Shown here: piece after piece, positions 45,553-57,939 of the stretch
Layout: each line of letters opens with the position of its first letter
Numbering within the stretch: the first letter of the stretch is position 1
Source of the DNA: Metamycoplasma arthritidis
Lineage (GTDB): Bacteria; Bacillota_I; Bacilli_A; Mycoplasmatales; Metamycoplasmataceae
Direction: 5' to 3'
Assembly: GCF_900660715.1 (NCBI RefSeq)
Contig: NZ_LR215047.1
Coordinates: forward strand, 558,001 to 622,000
Length of the DNA stretch: 64,000 nt
Notes under the pieces: generated by a model
Seen by the model: the letters and a program-made list of their open reading frames with translations, nothing else
Told to the model about the DNA's origin: nothing
The model's database searches: none
Made by a program: the position numbers and the translations under genes

Positions 45553-48249
45553 TTATTCGTTTGCTAAATCAATGTCAATTTCTTTAGTAACTTCAATGTA
45601 TTCTTCTTTAGTTAATTCACGATCCGTAGCATCTTCATCGTAGATTTTTGCAACACCAACAATTTGGTCACTTCTACCTTTTAGATTAATGATTTTTACA
45701 CCTTTGGCGTTTCGACCGATTACATTAATATCACGTAACGAAATGCGAATAGCAATACCACTTTGCGTCATGATAATAAGATCTTCAACACCGTGAACCG
45801 CAGCGGCGTAAACTAGTTTACCAGCCTTATCTTCATTTAGAGTAATTACCCCTTTAGCATTACGTTTAGTTTTACGATACGATTCTACTAGTGAAAGCTT
45901 ACCATATCCTTTTGCACCAAGGCTAAAGATGTAAGCACCATCTTTTGAAGATGATACACTAACTACCTTGTCATCATCTGAGAGTCTAATACCGCCGACA
46001 CCACGTGCAACCCGACCCATTTCACGCACATCAGCAACATTGAAACGATTAATTCTTGAATTAGAAGCGGCAATAAAAATCTCTTCATCTTGATCAACGA
46101 CGCGCACATCAATTAAATGGTCGTCTTCTAATAAAGAAAGTGCGTATTTTCCATTTTTTCGAATTAATTCGTATTCTTTTAGGTTGGTTTTTTTAATTAC
46201 TCCTCGCTCAGTAACAGTAATTAGCGATTGGCTTTCTTCATAGTCAGTGACGCAAATGATTTTGACAACTTTTTCATTCTTTTGGATGGTTGGAACAATG
46301 TTAACAATTGGCGTACCTTTTGATTGTTTAGTTCCCGAAGGAATTTCGTGTCCTCTTACTCGATAGATTTTAGCTTCATCGGTAAAAATTAATAGATCAG
46401 CGTGCGTATTAGCAACAACAACATCTTGAATGTCATCATCTTGGTAAGTTTTAACAGTGGATACACCAACGCCGCCTCTTCTTTGTTCACGATACTCTTC
46501 TAGATCAATTCGTTTGATGTAGTTATTTGAACTTAGAGTGATAACAATTTCTTTTTGAGGAATCAAATCTTCGTTGTTAATGCTACTCATAACATCTCAA
46601 CGAATTTCGCTACGACGTTTATCGCCATAAGCTTCTTTAACTTCTTGAAGTTCTTTAATGATTAATTCAATTAATTTTTCATGGCTTGAAAGGATTGCCC
46701 GATATTCAGCGATTCTAGCATTAACTTGATCAAGTTCATCGTTCATTTTTTCAATTGCTAGCCCTGTTAGTCTACCTAATCTCATATCAACAATGGCTTT
46801 AGCTTGAATTTCACTTAATGAGAAGGTTTGACATAGTTTTGCTTGAGCATCAACATCAGTTTTTGATTTTTTAATAATCTCAATAACGCGATCAATATTT
46901 TCAACACAAATCTTTAGTCCTTCTAAAATGTGTGCTCTGGCAAGGTCTTTTTCTAAGTCGAATTGCAGTCTTCTTCTAGTAACATCAATTTGATGATCTA
47001 AATATACTTGTAAGCATTCTTTTAGATTTAGTAGTTTTGGTTCACCATTAACCAAAGCAATCATGTTGAATGAAAAGTTAGTTTGTAGTCTAGTTAATTT
47101 ATAAAGAGTATTTAGAATAACTTCGGGAACAGCATTCTTTTTGACATCAATTACTACTCTAATTCCATCACGGTTAGATTCATCACGGAAATCAGAAATG
47201 CCTTCAATACGTTTATTTTTAAGATGATCAGCGATTTTTTCCATAATTTCCGTCTTTTTGACTTCATATGGAATTTCCGTAATAATAATCTTGCTTTTAC
47301 CATTTGCTAGTTCTTGAATGTTAGCTTTTGCACGCATGGTAATTGAACCACGTCCGGTTTTATAAGCTTCAATTAAACCCGCTTTGTTAAAAATTGTTGC
47401 TCCAGTAGGAAAATCGGGAGCTAGAACAAATTCCATTAAACCATCAATAGTGATTTCAGGGTTTTTAGCAAGAGCACAAACAGCATCAATAATTTCACCT
47501 AGATTATGTGGAGGAATATTCGTTGCCATTCCGACAGCAATCCCACTAGTTCCTGAAACTAATAAGTTAGGAAATCTTGAAGGCAATACGGTTGGTTCTT
47601 TTTCAGTACCATCATAGTTGTCAATAAAATCAACCGTATTTTTCTTAATGCCATCAACCATGACACCCGCAATTTTACTCATTCTCGCTTCGGTATAACG
47701 CATGGCAGCAGCTTCATCGCCGTCAATTGATCCAAAGTTACCATGGCCATCAATTAATGGGTAACGCAATGAAAAATCTTGTGCCATTCTAACCATGGCT
47801 TCGTAAACTGATGAATCCCCGTGTGGGTGATACTTACCTAAAACATCCCCGACAATTCTGGCCGATTTTTTATGTGGTGCCGTATGAAACATACCAAGTT
47901 CACTCATACCATATAAAATTCTTCTATGAACTGGTTTTAGTCCATCACGAGCGTCAGGAAGAGCACGCGAAACAATAACACTCATCGCATACTCGATGAA
48001 TGAACTTTTCATTACTTTGGCTAAATCAGCTGGTTGAAGACCGTTTTGCTCAGTTTCAAGAAGTTGGCTTTTTACTTGATAACCTTCTTTTTCTTGAGGA
48101 ATTTCTTCTTCGTCTTCATCTTCTTCTTTAGCTTTTTCTTCTTCAAAAACTTTTTTTATTGTGTCATCAAATTCGTAGTATTTACTATCGTCATCAAAAT
48201 TTTCATCTGATTTTTTTAGTTTTTCTTCATCTTTTTTATCATCACTCAT
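45553..48249 (-). CDS. gyrA: DNA gyrase subunit A
   Basis: Breaks and rejoins DNA during ATP-driven negative supercoiling; pairs with GyrB. Length 898 residues. The first ~63 residues are a highly acidic Asp/Glu-rich extension absent from E. coli GyrA. Catalytic Tyr185 lies in AAMRYTE. The quinolone-determining region reads [12 protein letters not shown], with Ser146 and Glu150 at the E. coli 83 and 87 positions, the unmutated type. The GyrA box reads QRRGGVG in place of the usual QRRGG(K/R)G but still favours GyrA over ParC. AAGGAG precedes the ATG. A TGA codon near 46599 is Trp, not a stop. Confidence 0.93.
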
Positions 48250-48612
48250 CGGATATTTTCTCCTTGGTTTTTATAGCCACAAATTATTAAAAATTATACC
48301 AAAATGACACCTTTTTTTGGCAATAATTTTTTTATTAAAAATCATCAAAATTAATCAAAAAAGTTAACTCAAATTTCTTATTTACTTTAGTCTATTTTTC
48401 CTCAAAAATACTACTAAAAAATAAAAATAAATTATATTCGACATAAAAAGTTATTTTTTTGTTTGTTTTGGCAAAAATATCAATTCAAAGCACACGATGT
48501 TCAAAGTGAAGTAAAATTTAATAGTACAACGAGGATTTAAAAATAGGTTATTTCCTCGTTGAAGTTTATATATAGAGATCAAGATAAAAATAGGAGAAAA
48601 TTTCTAATTAAT
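48250..48612. other. Divergent intergenic region gyrA / DUF885 lipoprotein 1
   Basis: On the minus strand TATAAT (48293-48298) with a TTGCCA about 19 nt upstream forms a likely gyrA promoter. The plus-strand half holds the inverted repeat and TATATA box of the lipoprotein gene (48527-48574). The middle is AT-rich with no gene. Confidence 0.55.
48527..48574 (+). promoter_or_regulatory. Inverted repeat plus TATATA before lipoprotein 1
   Basis: CAACGAGGA (48527-48535) pairs perfectly with TCCTCGTTG (48553-48561), and TGAAGTTTATATATA follows. The repeat covers the -35/spacer zone if TATATA is the -10 box. A structurally equal element with different stem bases precedes lipoprotein 2. Confidence 0.5.
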
Positions 48613-51297
48613 ATGCGGAAAAGAAAATTCGGTTTAGCGATGATTTCGCTACTACCGCTATTAGCAATGCCAGCGTTGGCTATAGCTTGTGGCGATAATA
48701 CTAATACCGAGGCTTCAAAAGTAACACTAGATGTTAAAGATAAAGCTAAAAAATTAGCAACTGATATCAAAGCTACTGATATTATTGCTGATGGTTACAA
48801 CAAAGATAAATACGAATTTAAAGTTACTGAACTTAAAGCGCAAGGAAACGAATTAAGCGTAACATATACTCTAACTGATAAAAATAGCAAAGTAACTAGT
48901 AATCCAATTACTAAAAAAATTTCAGGATTTTTAAGTAATAAATCGTTAGAAAAAACTGCTGGTGACATTCTTGCTATCAAAAGTCAATATGAACAAGAAT
49001 TAGAAGAAAAAAATCTAAGCGGAGTAGCAGCTCCTACTAAAGAACAAACCGAGCAAATCATTAGCATCATTGCTAAATATATTGACAAATTAGCTGAACT
49101 TGAGAAAAAAGCTAAAGAAGAGAACACTCTAACTCCAGACTCACTTGCTTGAGTACGTGGTCTTAAATACAATTTAGAAATTGAAAAAGGTAATCACGAA
49201 AACGGACTTAGATATGTATTTGGTCAATTTGGATGAGGCCCAAGTAGCACTTACCCAGTAGGTGGCTACATAGGTGGATTTAGTAGAATTTGGAGAACAC
49301 CAAAATTAGCTAAAATTTGATTGCAAACTATGAAAGAAGCAATAGATCTAAAATTGGTTCCTTCAAAAGTTTACATTAAACAAGTAATTCAAGCAACTAT
49401 TACTGGTAGTTCTAACTTAATGGATAAAGTTAAGGCATTCATGACAGATGGTTCTAAAACTGAAATGAGCTTAGAAGAATTATTCCCATTGAATAGCGAA
49501 GACGAAAGCAAATGAAGCGATCAGGATTGAGTTAATAAATTCCTAAGAGAATATGTAACAACATACTACAAAGCATCTTCATACGGAAAAGGTGAAGATA
49601 TTCAAGATCTTAAGCTTACCAAAAATAACGATGGCAATAAAGAACTTGAAAACACCATTGAATATGTTGAAAATAATGCGGTTAAAAAAGTATATGGCGT
49701 TGGATTAACTAAAAAAGATTTAGAACAAACAGAAGCTGGCCTAGGTTTTATGCCAGGAACACCAGGACAAATAACTGGTAAAAACATTTACGACCAATTA
49801 AGTAAAATGAATAGTACTTCAAGTTTAACACCAAACGAAGTATATGAAAAAGGTATTACTTCAACAAAATCTGCTTCTGGAAATATGGAAGCTATAGCTA
49901 GTGAAGTTGCTAAATTAATTGCTGGTGATAGCGGTGAATGAAAAGCTAAATATAAATATGACGATGATGGTGTTGGCCCTAATGAAGCAAAAGAAGTAGA
50001 AAAAACAATCAGAAGGGCAGATGGCACTATCGACCTTGCCGAATTCAATAGATGATTAAATGCCGAAGACTTCTTCTTTGGACGCGAAGATGAATCATAT
50101 TATTCGGACGCTAAGAAAAAAGAACTTGATGATGATAAATCGTTGGATGACGCTCGGAAAAAATTAGAAAATCTAAACTACGGTTTCTTAAAAAATAGTG
50201 ACGATAAATACGGAAGCATTACCAACAAACGATTCTGATACGGTGCCTTGGAAGCATTTAAAGGCTACTACCAATTTAAAGAAACTACCCAAAAATACGG
50301 CGCAAGTTTCTTTGGTAAAAATGTTCCTGATTACGGTGTAGATACTTATGATTATAACGAAAGAGACGCCCAAGGAGTTGGTGCTTATAGCAGCGAAGCT
50401 AAAAACTTCTACTTCAATGCCGATCCTTACTATGGGCTTCCTAAATGATCGGTGACTTCATTTGCTAACCACGAAAGTATGATGGGACACCACAACCAAT
50501 TAATGTATGCAATACATCATTTAGCTAAAATAGGTGAACACAGTCTAAAAGGGGCCTTTGACTACACTTCATATGTTGAAGGTTGAGCACTATTCATGGA
50601 ATGATTTGGTATTGAGGCCGGTTTCTATGGCACTCCAGATTACAACAATACTGATTACTATGCAAAACCAACTGACTTTACTACTGCTAAAGGAATTACT
50701 AGTTTCTTTAAAGCAAAAACTGCAAGCGATGTTACTGCTGAAGAAATTAAAAAAATCAAAACGTTGCATGGTGGAGTTTATTGATCAAAAGTAGATCCAG
50801 AAAATAAAATCACCGACGAAAAAGAACATGCTGCTAAAGCTGTTAAATTAGTTAACATGTTGCAATACTATGGTGCTTTAAATGAAACTCAATTACGTAA
50901 CATGCGACTAGCTATTGACTCAGCTTATCATAGTTCTGGTGTTGAAACCAAAGACACAGATCTTCCAAAAGGTGCTTCAATTCAACAAGCTCGTGACTAC
51001 ATGAAGAAAAACTCAGCTTTAGGAATTGGTGACATTACCTCTGAATCTAAACGTTACTTTGGTTATGTTGGCCAAGCAATTTCATACAACTCTGGAAAAG
51101 AAGTGTTCTTAGACATCTACAAAGCGGTACAAAAGAAACTTGGCTTAACAAGAGAACAATTTATCAATGCCAAAACTACTGCTGAAGGTGAACACGGCGA
51201 AATTAAGAAACTATTCGATTGATTCTTAAGAAACAGCGCCCTTCCAATGGAAACATTGCGTGAAGTAATTTACAGTGTTTACGGAATTACAAACTAA
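48613..51297 (+). CDS. DUF885-type zinc peptidase lipoprotein 1
   Basis: Surface lipoprotein of 894 residues. The signal peptide ends in the lipobox ALAIAC. Residues about 35-115 look like the mycoplasma Lipoprotein_17 domain (GNELSVTYTLTDKNSK ... ISGF). The C-terminal ~450 residues match the DUF885 family of clan MA metalloproteases: HESMMGHH supplies the HExxxxH-type zinc site and EGWALFMEWFG the downstream Glu. Sequence between the two domains is unique. It would act outside the cell as a zinc-dependent peptidase on host or medium peptides; substrate unknown. ATG 48613 is preferred because the basic signal start follows; AGGAG lies 16 nt upstream, unusually far. It is tandem with a close paralogue. 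Confidence 0.82.
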
Positions 51298-51366
51298 ATT
51301 TTGGTAATAAAATATTAAAAAAGAGAATAATAGACTTAATCTAAAAATTGAGCAAAATAAAAATTA

Positions 51367-51394
51367 TTAGAGAAGGTTTTACTTTCTCTTTTTT
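51367..51394 (+). terminator. Terminator of lipoprotein 1
   Basis: AGAGAA (51369-51374) pairs with TTCTCT (51384-51389), followed by a T run, 71 nt after the stop. Confidence 0.7.
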
Positions 51395-51677
51395 ATTTCA
51401 AACTTCTTCAATTACATAAATTAGGCTAATAAAAATTAGCAACAAAATTGTTAATTGTTTTTCAATGTTTTTAGAGATTTGTTTTTAGATGCGTCAATTA
51501 TAACATTAGATTATTAAAAAAACATTTAACAAGCAATCAAAAACAAAAAATAGTAAGAAAGAAATATTATCGCAAAAATATAATGCTAAATTGGTATTTT
51601 TTAATTTATAGAATTTAGGGAACCGGATTAACGCATTATGTTGTCCGGCTGAAGTTATTATATATAAGGAAAAAGAA
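51395..51677 (+). promoter_or_regulatory. Promoter region of lipoprotein 2 with inverted repeat
   Basis: CCGGA (51623-51627) pairs with TCCGG (51644-51648), with an inner AAC/GTT pairing, then TGAAGTTATTATATATA and AAGGA 7 nt before the ATG. Layout matches the lipoprotein 1 leader, although the stem bases differ. The first ~200 nt of the region is AT-rich and empty. Confidence 0.5.
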
Positions 51678-54323
51678 ATGATAAATAAAAAGAAATTCAG
51701 TTTAGCGATCGCTACGCTATTACCATTAATGGCGGCATCTGCGGTTGCAATTTCTTGTGTTTCTGCAATTAACCAAGACGCAAGAAAAGTAACACTAGAT
51801 GTTGAGGGAAAAGCTGATAAATATGCAAAAGATGTTACTGAAAAAGATTTAAAAGCAGCTAATCTTGACACTACCAAATATGACTTAAATGTAGTGAAAA
51901 TTACACCAAAAGGTACAAAATTAGTAGTTGAATTTACCATCACTGACAAAAATAGCAAAGCAGTTAGTGAAAAAAGAACCTTTGAAATTTCAGGTTTTAA
52001 AAGCGCAGTTGAAAAAGTCGCTAAGCAAATCCTTGACATAAAGGATGAATTTTACGATGAGCTTGCGGAGCAAAAATTGAACAAAGTCTATGTCCCTAGC
52101 GAAGAACAATCTAAAAAAATTGCTGAAATTGCAACTAAATATATTAATAAGTTAGAAGCACTAGATGAAAATGATTTAACTCCAGATTCACTAGCATGAG
52201 CACGTGCCCTTAAATATGATTGAGAAATTTTAAAGGGCAACCACGAAAAAGGCCTTAGATATGTATTTGCAACATTTCAATGAGGGGCTGGCTCAACATA
52301 CCCAATGGGAGGATATAGTAGAGGAACTCTTAACGCAGCCACTCAAGGTGAACAAGCTGTTAAGAATTTAATGGAAGCAATCGACTTAAATTTAGTACCT
52401 TCAAAAGTTTATATAAAAAATGTTTTAGCTCTTGCTTTGAAAAGCTTTTATATGAATGAAATTAAAGAGTTTATGGGAACAAATAAAGAAGAAATTAAAC
52501 TTTCTGATCTTATTAAAGTTAGCGATAAACCGCAAAGCGAATGAAGCACTAAGGATTGAAGAAACAAATTTTTCCACGAATATGCAACAACTTACTATAA
52601 AGCTTCTAAGTACGGCTTCGGTGAAAATGTGGAAGAATTAAAATTAACAAAGAAAAATGACAAAAATGAAGTAGAAAACACGATTCAATATGTTGAAAAA
52701 GACAAAAATGTCTCTGTTTATGGAATTGGTTTAACTGAGAAGGATCTAAAACAAGATAAAGTTGGATTAGGTTTTATGCCAGGTACACCAGGAAAAATAA
52801 CTGGTAAAGATATTTATGACCAATTAAGTAAAATGAACAGTACTTCTAACTTAACTCCTAATGAAGTTTATAAAAAAGGTATCACTTCAACTCAAAGTTC
52901 AATTGACAATATGAAAGCCATTGCCAGCGAAGTTGCTAAATTAATTGCCGGTGAAAGCGGAGAATGAAAAGCAAAATATAGATATGATGAAGACGGCGTT
53001 GGGCCAGAAGAAGTAAAAGAAGTTGAATCTGTTATTAGAAAACAAAATGGTGAAATTGATATCGCCGAATTTAACAAATGATTAAATGCCGAGGATTTCT
53101 TCTTTGGTCGTGAAGATTCGACATATTATTCAGAAGAAAAAATAAAAGAAATTGATGCTGACAAATCATTAGACAAAGCTCGTGAAAAATTAGAAGGTTT
53201 GGGATACTCTTTCTTGCAAAAAGATACTACTAAATATGGAAATATTACTAACAAACAATTCTACTATGGTGCGTTAGAAGCATTTAAGGGTTACTACCAA
53301 TTTAAAGAAACAACTCAAAAATATGGAGCAAGTTTCTTTGGAAAAGAAGTTCCTGACTATGATGTAGATACTTATGATTATAGCGAGAGAGAAAGAAGCG
53401 GTGTTGGAGCATATAATAGCGGAACTAAAAACTTTTACTTCAATGCCGATCCTTACTATGGTCTTCCTAAATGATCAGTGACTTCGTTTGCTAACCACGA
53501 AAGTATGATGGGGCACCACAACCAATTAATGTACGCTGAAAATCATATAGCAAAAATTGGTGAACACAGCTTACCAAATGGCACATTTAGATACACTTCA
53601 TATGTTGAAGGTTGAGCACTATTCATGGAATGATTTGGTATTGAAGCTGGATTCTATGGCACTCCTGATTACAAAAACAATGATTACTATGCTAAACCAA
53701 CTGACTTTACTACTGCTAAAGGAATTACTAGTTTCTTTAAAGCTAAAAACTCAAACGATGTTACTGCTGAAGAAATTAAAAAAATCAAAGACTTGCATGG
53801 TGGAGTTTATTGATCAAAAGTTGATCCAGAAAACAAACTTAGCGAAAAAGAACGTGCTGCTAAAGCTGTTAAATTAGTTAACATGTTGCAATACTATGGG
53901 GCTTTAAACGAAACTCAATTACGTAACATGCGGCTAGCTATTGACTCAGCTTACCATAGCGATGGAGTGGAAACTGCAAATCCTGATCTACCAAGAGGTG
54001 CATCAATTCACCAAGCTCGTGAATATATGAAGAAAAATTCAGCTTTAGGAATTGGTGATATTACTTCTGATTCTAGACGTTACTTCGGTTATGTTGGACA
54101 AGCAATTTCATACAACTCTGGAAAAGAAGTATTCTTAGATATCTACAAAGCTGTACAAAAGAAACTTGGCTTAACAAGAGAACAATTTATCAACGCTAAA
54201 ACCGATGCTGAAGGCGAACATGGCGAAATTAAGAAACTATTCGATTGATTCTTAAGAAATAGTGCTCTTCCAATGGAAACATTGCGTGAAGTAATCTACA
54301 AAGCATACGGAATCACAAAATAA
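51678..54323 (+). CDS. DUF885-type zinc peptidase lipoprotein 2 (paralogue)
   Basis: Surface lipoprotein of 881 residues, tandem paralogue of the preceding gene. Signal peptide with lipobox AVAISC, then a Lipoprotein_17-like domain (KLVVEFTITDKNSK ... ISGF), a variable middle, and a DUF885 peptidase domain with identical zinc-site segment HESMMGHH and EGWALFMEWFG. The last ~380 residues are nearly identical to lipoprotein 1, while the N-terminal halves are much more diverged. This suggests gene conversion or strong selection on the catalytic part and diversification of the exposed N-terminal part. A normal AAGGA is 7 nt before the ATG. A terminator follows. Confidence 0.82.
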
Positions 54324-54345
54324 TTTTTCTAGAAATTAATTGATA

Positions 54346-54372
54346 CAAAAGGGGGATTTTGCCCCTTTTTTT
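54346..54372 (+). terminator. Terminator of lipoprotein 2
   Basis: AAAAGGGG pairs with CCCCTTTT (54347-54368) and runs into T. Located 23 nt after the stop. Confidence 0.85.
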
Positions 54373-54492
54373 AAGTGCAAATTTGAACTTCTTAATAATT
54401 TGTTTTGTGGAATCGCTTTAATTGACTTAGTGAAAAACTTGCTTTTGTTTGATTATTAATTTATTTGCAGTTTATGTAATAAAATAATTGGT

Positions 54493-55257
54493 ATGAAATT
54501 CCATAATGTTTATATTGATTTTGAAGCTATAACTCACCCATTTGCTAGCGTAATAGGTCTTCCTAGTGGTACGCCTTTTGCTTATACAATTGGACTTTTA
54601 AACGATAAAAATCGCTTTGAATCAAAGACTTTTATTATGGACTTTACCAAACACAATTCTTTGCCAGCTATTTGACTGATGCTTCGCAAATTTATCATTG
54701 CCGATATCCATAGTATTAATCCTAAAATTGATATAAAATCTGTTAATTTTATTGGCCATAATCCAGTTTTAGAACACGATTGTCTAAAGAAACTTTTCCC
54801 CGAAAATAAAGTTGTACCTTTAATTGATTATCCAAATATTTCTTTGTCGAAAATAACTGCTAAAACTTTTAACCAAACTTATTGATTTAAAACTAAAAAA
54901 GCAATCATTAATACCAAAAAAGAAACTTTAATAAAACGCCTCCCAGAACGAAACGGAGCAATTGCTTCATATGCCGGATATTGACTATATGTTTCTAGTT
55001 TAAAAGATCTAAGAGCCAACGATCGTCGCAAGAAATATTTTATTGACCTTGAGAAAAAAACTTTATTAAGAGAACTTCGCGAATATTCAAGAGATGATGT
55101 TTTGAAGATGATTTTTGTCACTCAACATGTTGATCAATTAAATATGTGAATCAAAGAATTCAATGCTAAAAACGAACTTCTAAAGCAAATTCGCAATCTC
55201 AAATTAGATGATAAATTAACAATTAAAGATGTTAAAGAGAAAATTTGAACTTTATAA
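54493..55257 (+). CDS. DEDD-type nuclease-like protein (DUF2779/UU173-related?)
   Basis: Conserved hypothetical of 254 residues. The start YIDFEA gives the Asp-x-Glu of exonuclease motif I. IGHNPVLEHDCLKKL looks like motif II, and YSRDDVLKM near residue 200 fits the Tyr-x3-Asp of a DEDDy motif III. This suggests a 3'-5' exonuclease fold, like that predicted for mycoplasma DUF2779/UU173 proteins, but activity is unproven. A TAAAAT box lies about 7 nt before the ATG with no Shine-Dalgarno, so a leaderless mRNA is likely. It precedes the MATE gene by 29 nt. Confidence 0.55.
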
Positions 55258-55286
55258 TAATGGTTCAAATTAACTGAGGAGGACAA

Positions 55287-56897
55287 ATGGAACAAAGTGT
55301 TAAGAAAAATCGCTTTTTGCGTTACTTCTCTAGTTCAAAAGCGATGTGAAAATTGTATTTTATTAAGACCTTACCAGTGGTAATTGGTGAGATCATTTTT
55401 TGCATCAATGGTTTTTTAGATAATTTCATGGTCAGTCATATTGTTCATGGAATTGACGCACTTACTTATGCTAATACTTGAACTAGCATTATTTATACTA
55501 TTTTCTTTGCTATTCAAGGAATTGCCGCTATGTTTGTAGGCCAGTATTATGGTAAACAAGAATATGACAAAGTTAAACAAATTATGGCCATTAGAGTCTG
55601 ATCATATTTAGTTTTTGTCTTGTTTTTTGCTATTCCTGCTTGAATTTCCCCGACATCAATGATTAGTCTTGTTTCAGGACCGATTTCCCCTGAAGCGATT
55701 AAAATGGCAAACTCATATTTATTGCTTATTACTTTTTCATGATTAATCACGTCATACAACTTTAATACTAATATGCTTTTAAATGAAACTGGGCATTCAA
55801 ACTACGCTTTTGTTAGTGCAGTTTTAACCTTAGTAAGTAATGCTGGAGTTAATGCCATTTGCCTATATGTTTTTAAAAAACCCGCATATTTTGCTGCCGT
55901 TGGGTCAATCATTAGCGCCGTCGTTTGTTTAATAAGCGATTCACTTTTTACTTATTTCAAAGATCGCAAAATTTTCATTGGGGTTGTTAGTCTTTTTAAA
56001 ATTAGTCGACCAATTGCTAAACAAATGGCATCAAGAATTCCCGCCGCTATTATTACTTTAATAGCAATGGTTACAATCCCTGCAAGAATGTTCTTTTGAG
56101 CAAGAGCATTCCCAGAAAAAAGCATTGGTGAAAGCTGAATGGCTATTAGTGGGGTTTCAATTCTAGGGCTAGTTGAAAGCTTGGCATCAGTAGCCGCCGC
56201 TACTACAAGCGCATGTTCAAGTAATGTGTCTTTTTTCGTTGCCAAAGAGCTTGGAAACAATAATTTTGAAGAAGCCGATCGTCATGCTTATGCTCTTAAA
56301 GGTTTTCATATTTTAAGCGGCGTTTTACTTTCTATAATTATGATTGCTGCTGTTTATGGCATTATCAATGTTAATGCAACTAGTTTGGGAATTCAAGAGG
56401 GCGCAAGGAACTATCTTCAAGATCCTAGTAATTTTGAAGCTATAAAAAATGCTTTTCCAACGCAAATTATTAATCCTAGTGATTTAACAGAAGAATTTAT
56501 TAGTGCAAGAGTATTAGAAGCAAAGGCTGTTTTTAAAAAAGACTTTACTTTAGCATCATGAGTATTTATTGCTTTTAATCCCATTTGAGCGTGATTCTAT
56601 ACCACCGCTGCCTTACTAAGAGCGGGTGGAAAAACCTACATTAGCTCACTAGCAGTTCTACTGTCGCAAGGAACATCATTTTTATGACTGCTATTTACCA
56701 CTTTATACCTAGTGCCATATCACCGTGATGTTATTAGTTTGCCACTTAGTTACCTAATTTTCTATTTATACGACTTTGTAAGGCTACTAATGTTTGAACT
56801 TTTTCAATGAAAATCTTCATGAAAACAAAATATTACCACTGAAACTGAAGCTAAAGAAAATAGCATAGTTGAAGAAAGCACTATTAAAACGCAATAG
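55287..56897 (+). CDS. MATE-family multidrug/organic cation transporter
   Basis: Integral membrane protein of 536 residues with about 12 hydrophobic segments in two halves, as expected for MATE transporters that export cationic compounds in exchange for Na+ or H+. GGAGG precedes the ATG. A hydrophilic insertion of about 60 residues (around residues 360-425) splits the second half, and the C-terminal tail is acidic and polar. Trp is mainly TGA. It is probably co-transcribed with the nuclease-like gene upstream. The substrate is unknown. Confidence 0.8.
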
Positions 56898-56972
56898 CTA
56901 AATTCGTCTATAATTATTAAAAATACTTTGAGTACAAGACAAATCTTTAGTTAATTAATTTTGAGGTTATTT

Positions 56973-57671
56973 ATGAAATTTATTATTGACAAAACATATT
57001 GAGAATTATTTCCCGATAGTAAATTAGGTGTGCTATTGCTTAAAAATATCGAAAATGGCGAAAGTGATGGCGAAATAAAAGCAATGCTTACTAAGGCTAA
57101 TCGTGAAGCCGAGAAATATTTGGTCGATGATATTTTAAGCGAAAATCCGGTTATTGCTATTTGGAGAGAAGCTTATAAAAAATTCAAAACCAAAAAAGGA
57201 GCAAGAAGTTCTATTGAGGCATTGCTAAAAAGAGTAAATTCTGGCAATTATGTTGTTTCAATTAATAAACTTGTAGATATTTATAACGCCGCTTCTTTAA
57301 AATATGCTTTGCCTTGTGGTGCTGAAGATCTTGATAGTTTCGTAGGTGATCTAAAGCTTACTATTACAAGTGGTGGTGATAAGTTCATACCTTTGGGCGC
57401 GGAAGTTGAAGATAATACTTTGCCAAATGAACTTTGTTATCTTGACGACGAGGGCGCTGTTTGTCGTTGCTTTAATTGACGCGACGGTCTTAGAACTATG
57501 GTAAAGAACGAAACTAAAAACGCATTTTTAGTAATGGAACTATTAGATGAACGTGTTGAAGAATTGAACCTAGCATTGGATTTTATCGCTGAGAATGCCA
57601 AAAAACATTTAAGGGCAAATGTTGAGAAATTTGTTTTGGATATTAATAAACCTGAAATTACCTTAAAATAA
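56973..57671 (+). CDS. B3/4-domain protein (PheRS editing-like)
   Basis: Cytoplasmic protein of 232 residues composed of a stand-alone B3/B4 domain, as found in the beta subunit of phenylalanyl-tRNA synthetase, where it edits mischarged tRNA. Family features are WREAYKKF, the RSSIEALLKRVNSGNYV segment, VDIYNAASLKYALPCGAEDLD and, late, CRCFNWRD. Stand-alone B3/4 proteins are common but their substrate is not firmly known; clearing mischarged tRNA is a reasonable guess. It lies 75 nt after the MATE gene. Confidence 0.8.
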
Positions 57672-57808
57672 ATAAAATTTAAAAAATGAATGTGTATATT
57701 TAGTTGGTTTTAGCTGTCTAAAATACATATTTTTTTGTACTCAGTGGCATAGCAATGCAATGCTTTTGTGTTGCACTTGTTTTGACTTTTAACCATAACT
57801 TATTAAAA

Positions 57809-57838
57809 TTAAAAAGATCCTCCGTCAAGAAGATCTTC
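57809..57838 (-). terminator. Terminator of the tRNA-Leu/tRNA-Lys unit
   Basis: On the minus strand AAGATC (about 57837-57832) pairs with GATCTT (57819-57814), followed by T-rich sequence. It lies 22 nt beyond the tRNA-Lys CCA end. Confidence 0.6.
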
Positions 57839-57859
57839 TATGGTCAAACTTAATTGAAC

Positions 57860-57935
57860 TGGTACGCCCTAGAGGACTCGAACCTCTGACCCAATGGTTA
57901 AAAGCCATTTGCTCTACCGCCTGAGCTAAGGGCGC
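57860..57935 (-). tRNA. tRNA-Lys(TTT)
   Basis: A 76-nt cloverleaf with the CCA end encoded (57860-57862). The acceptor stem is GCGCCCT with AGGGCGT (one G-U), the D-loop segment AGCTCAGGCGGTAGAGC is standard, the anticodon loop CTTTTAA gives TTT, and the T-loop is GGTTCGAGTCC. It follows tRNA-Leu(TAA) with 4 nt between, forming a two-gene tRNA unit. Confidence 0.95.
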
Positions 57936-57939
57936 ATTC

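Noticed and set aside
45553..48249. Apparent split of gyrA into two genes at about 46595
   Set aside because: The only break is a TGA codon in frame, read as Trp in this organism. The two halves join into one normal GyrA.
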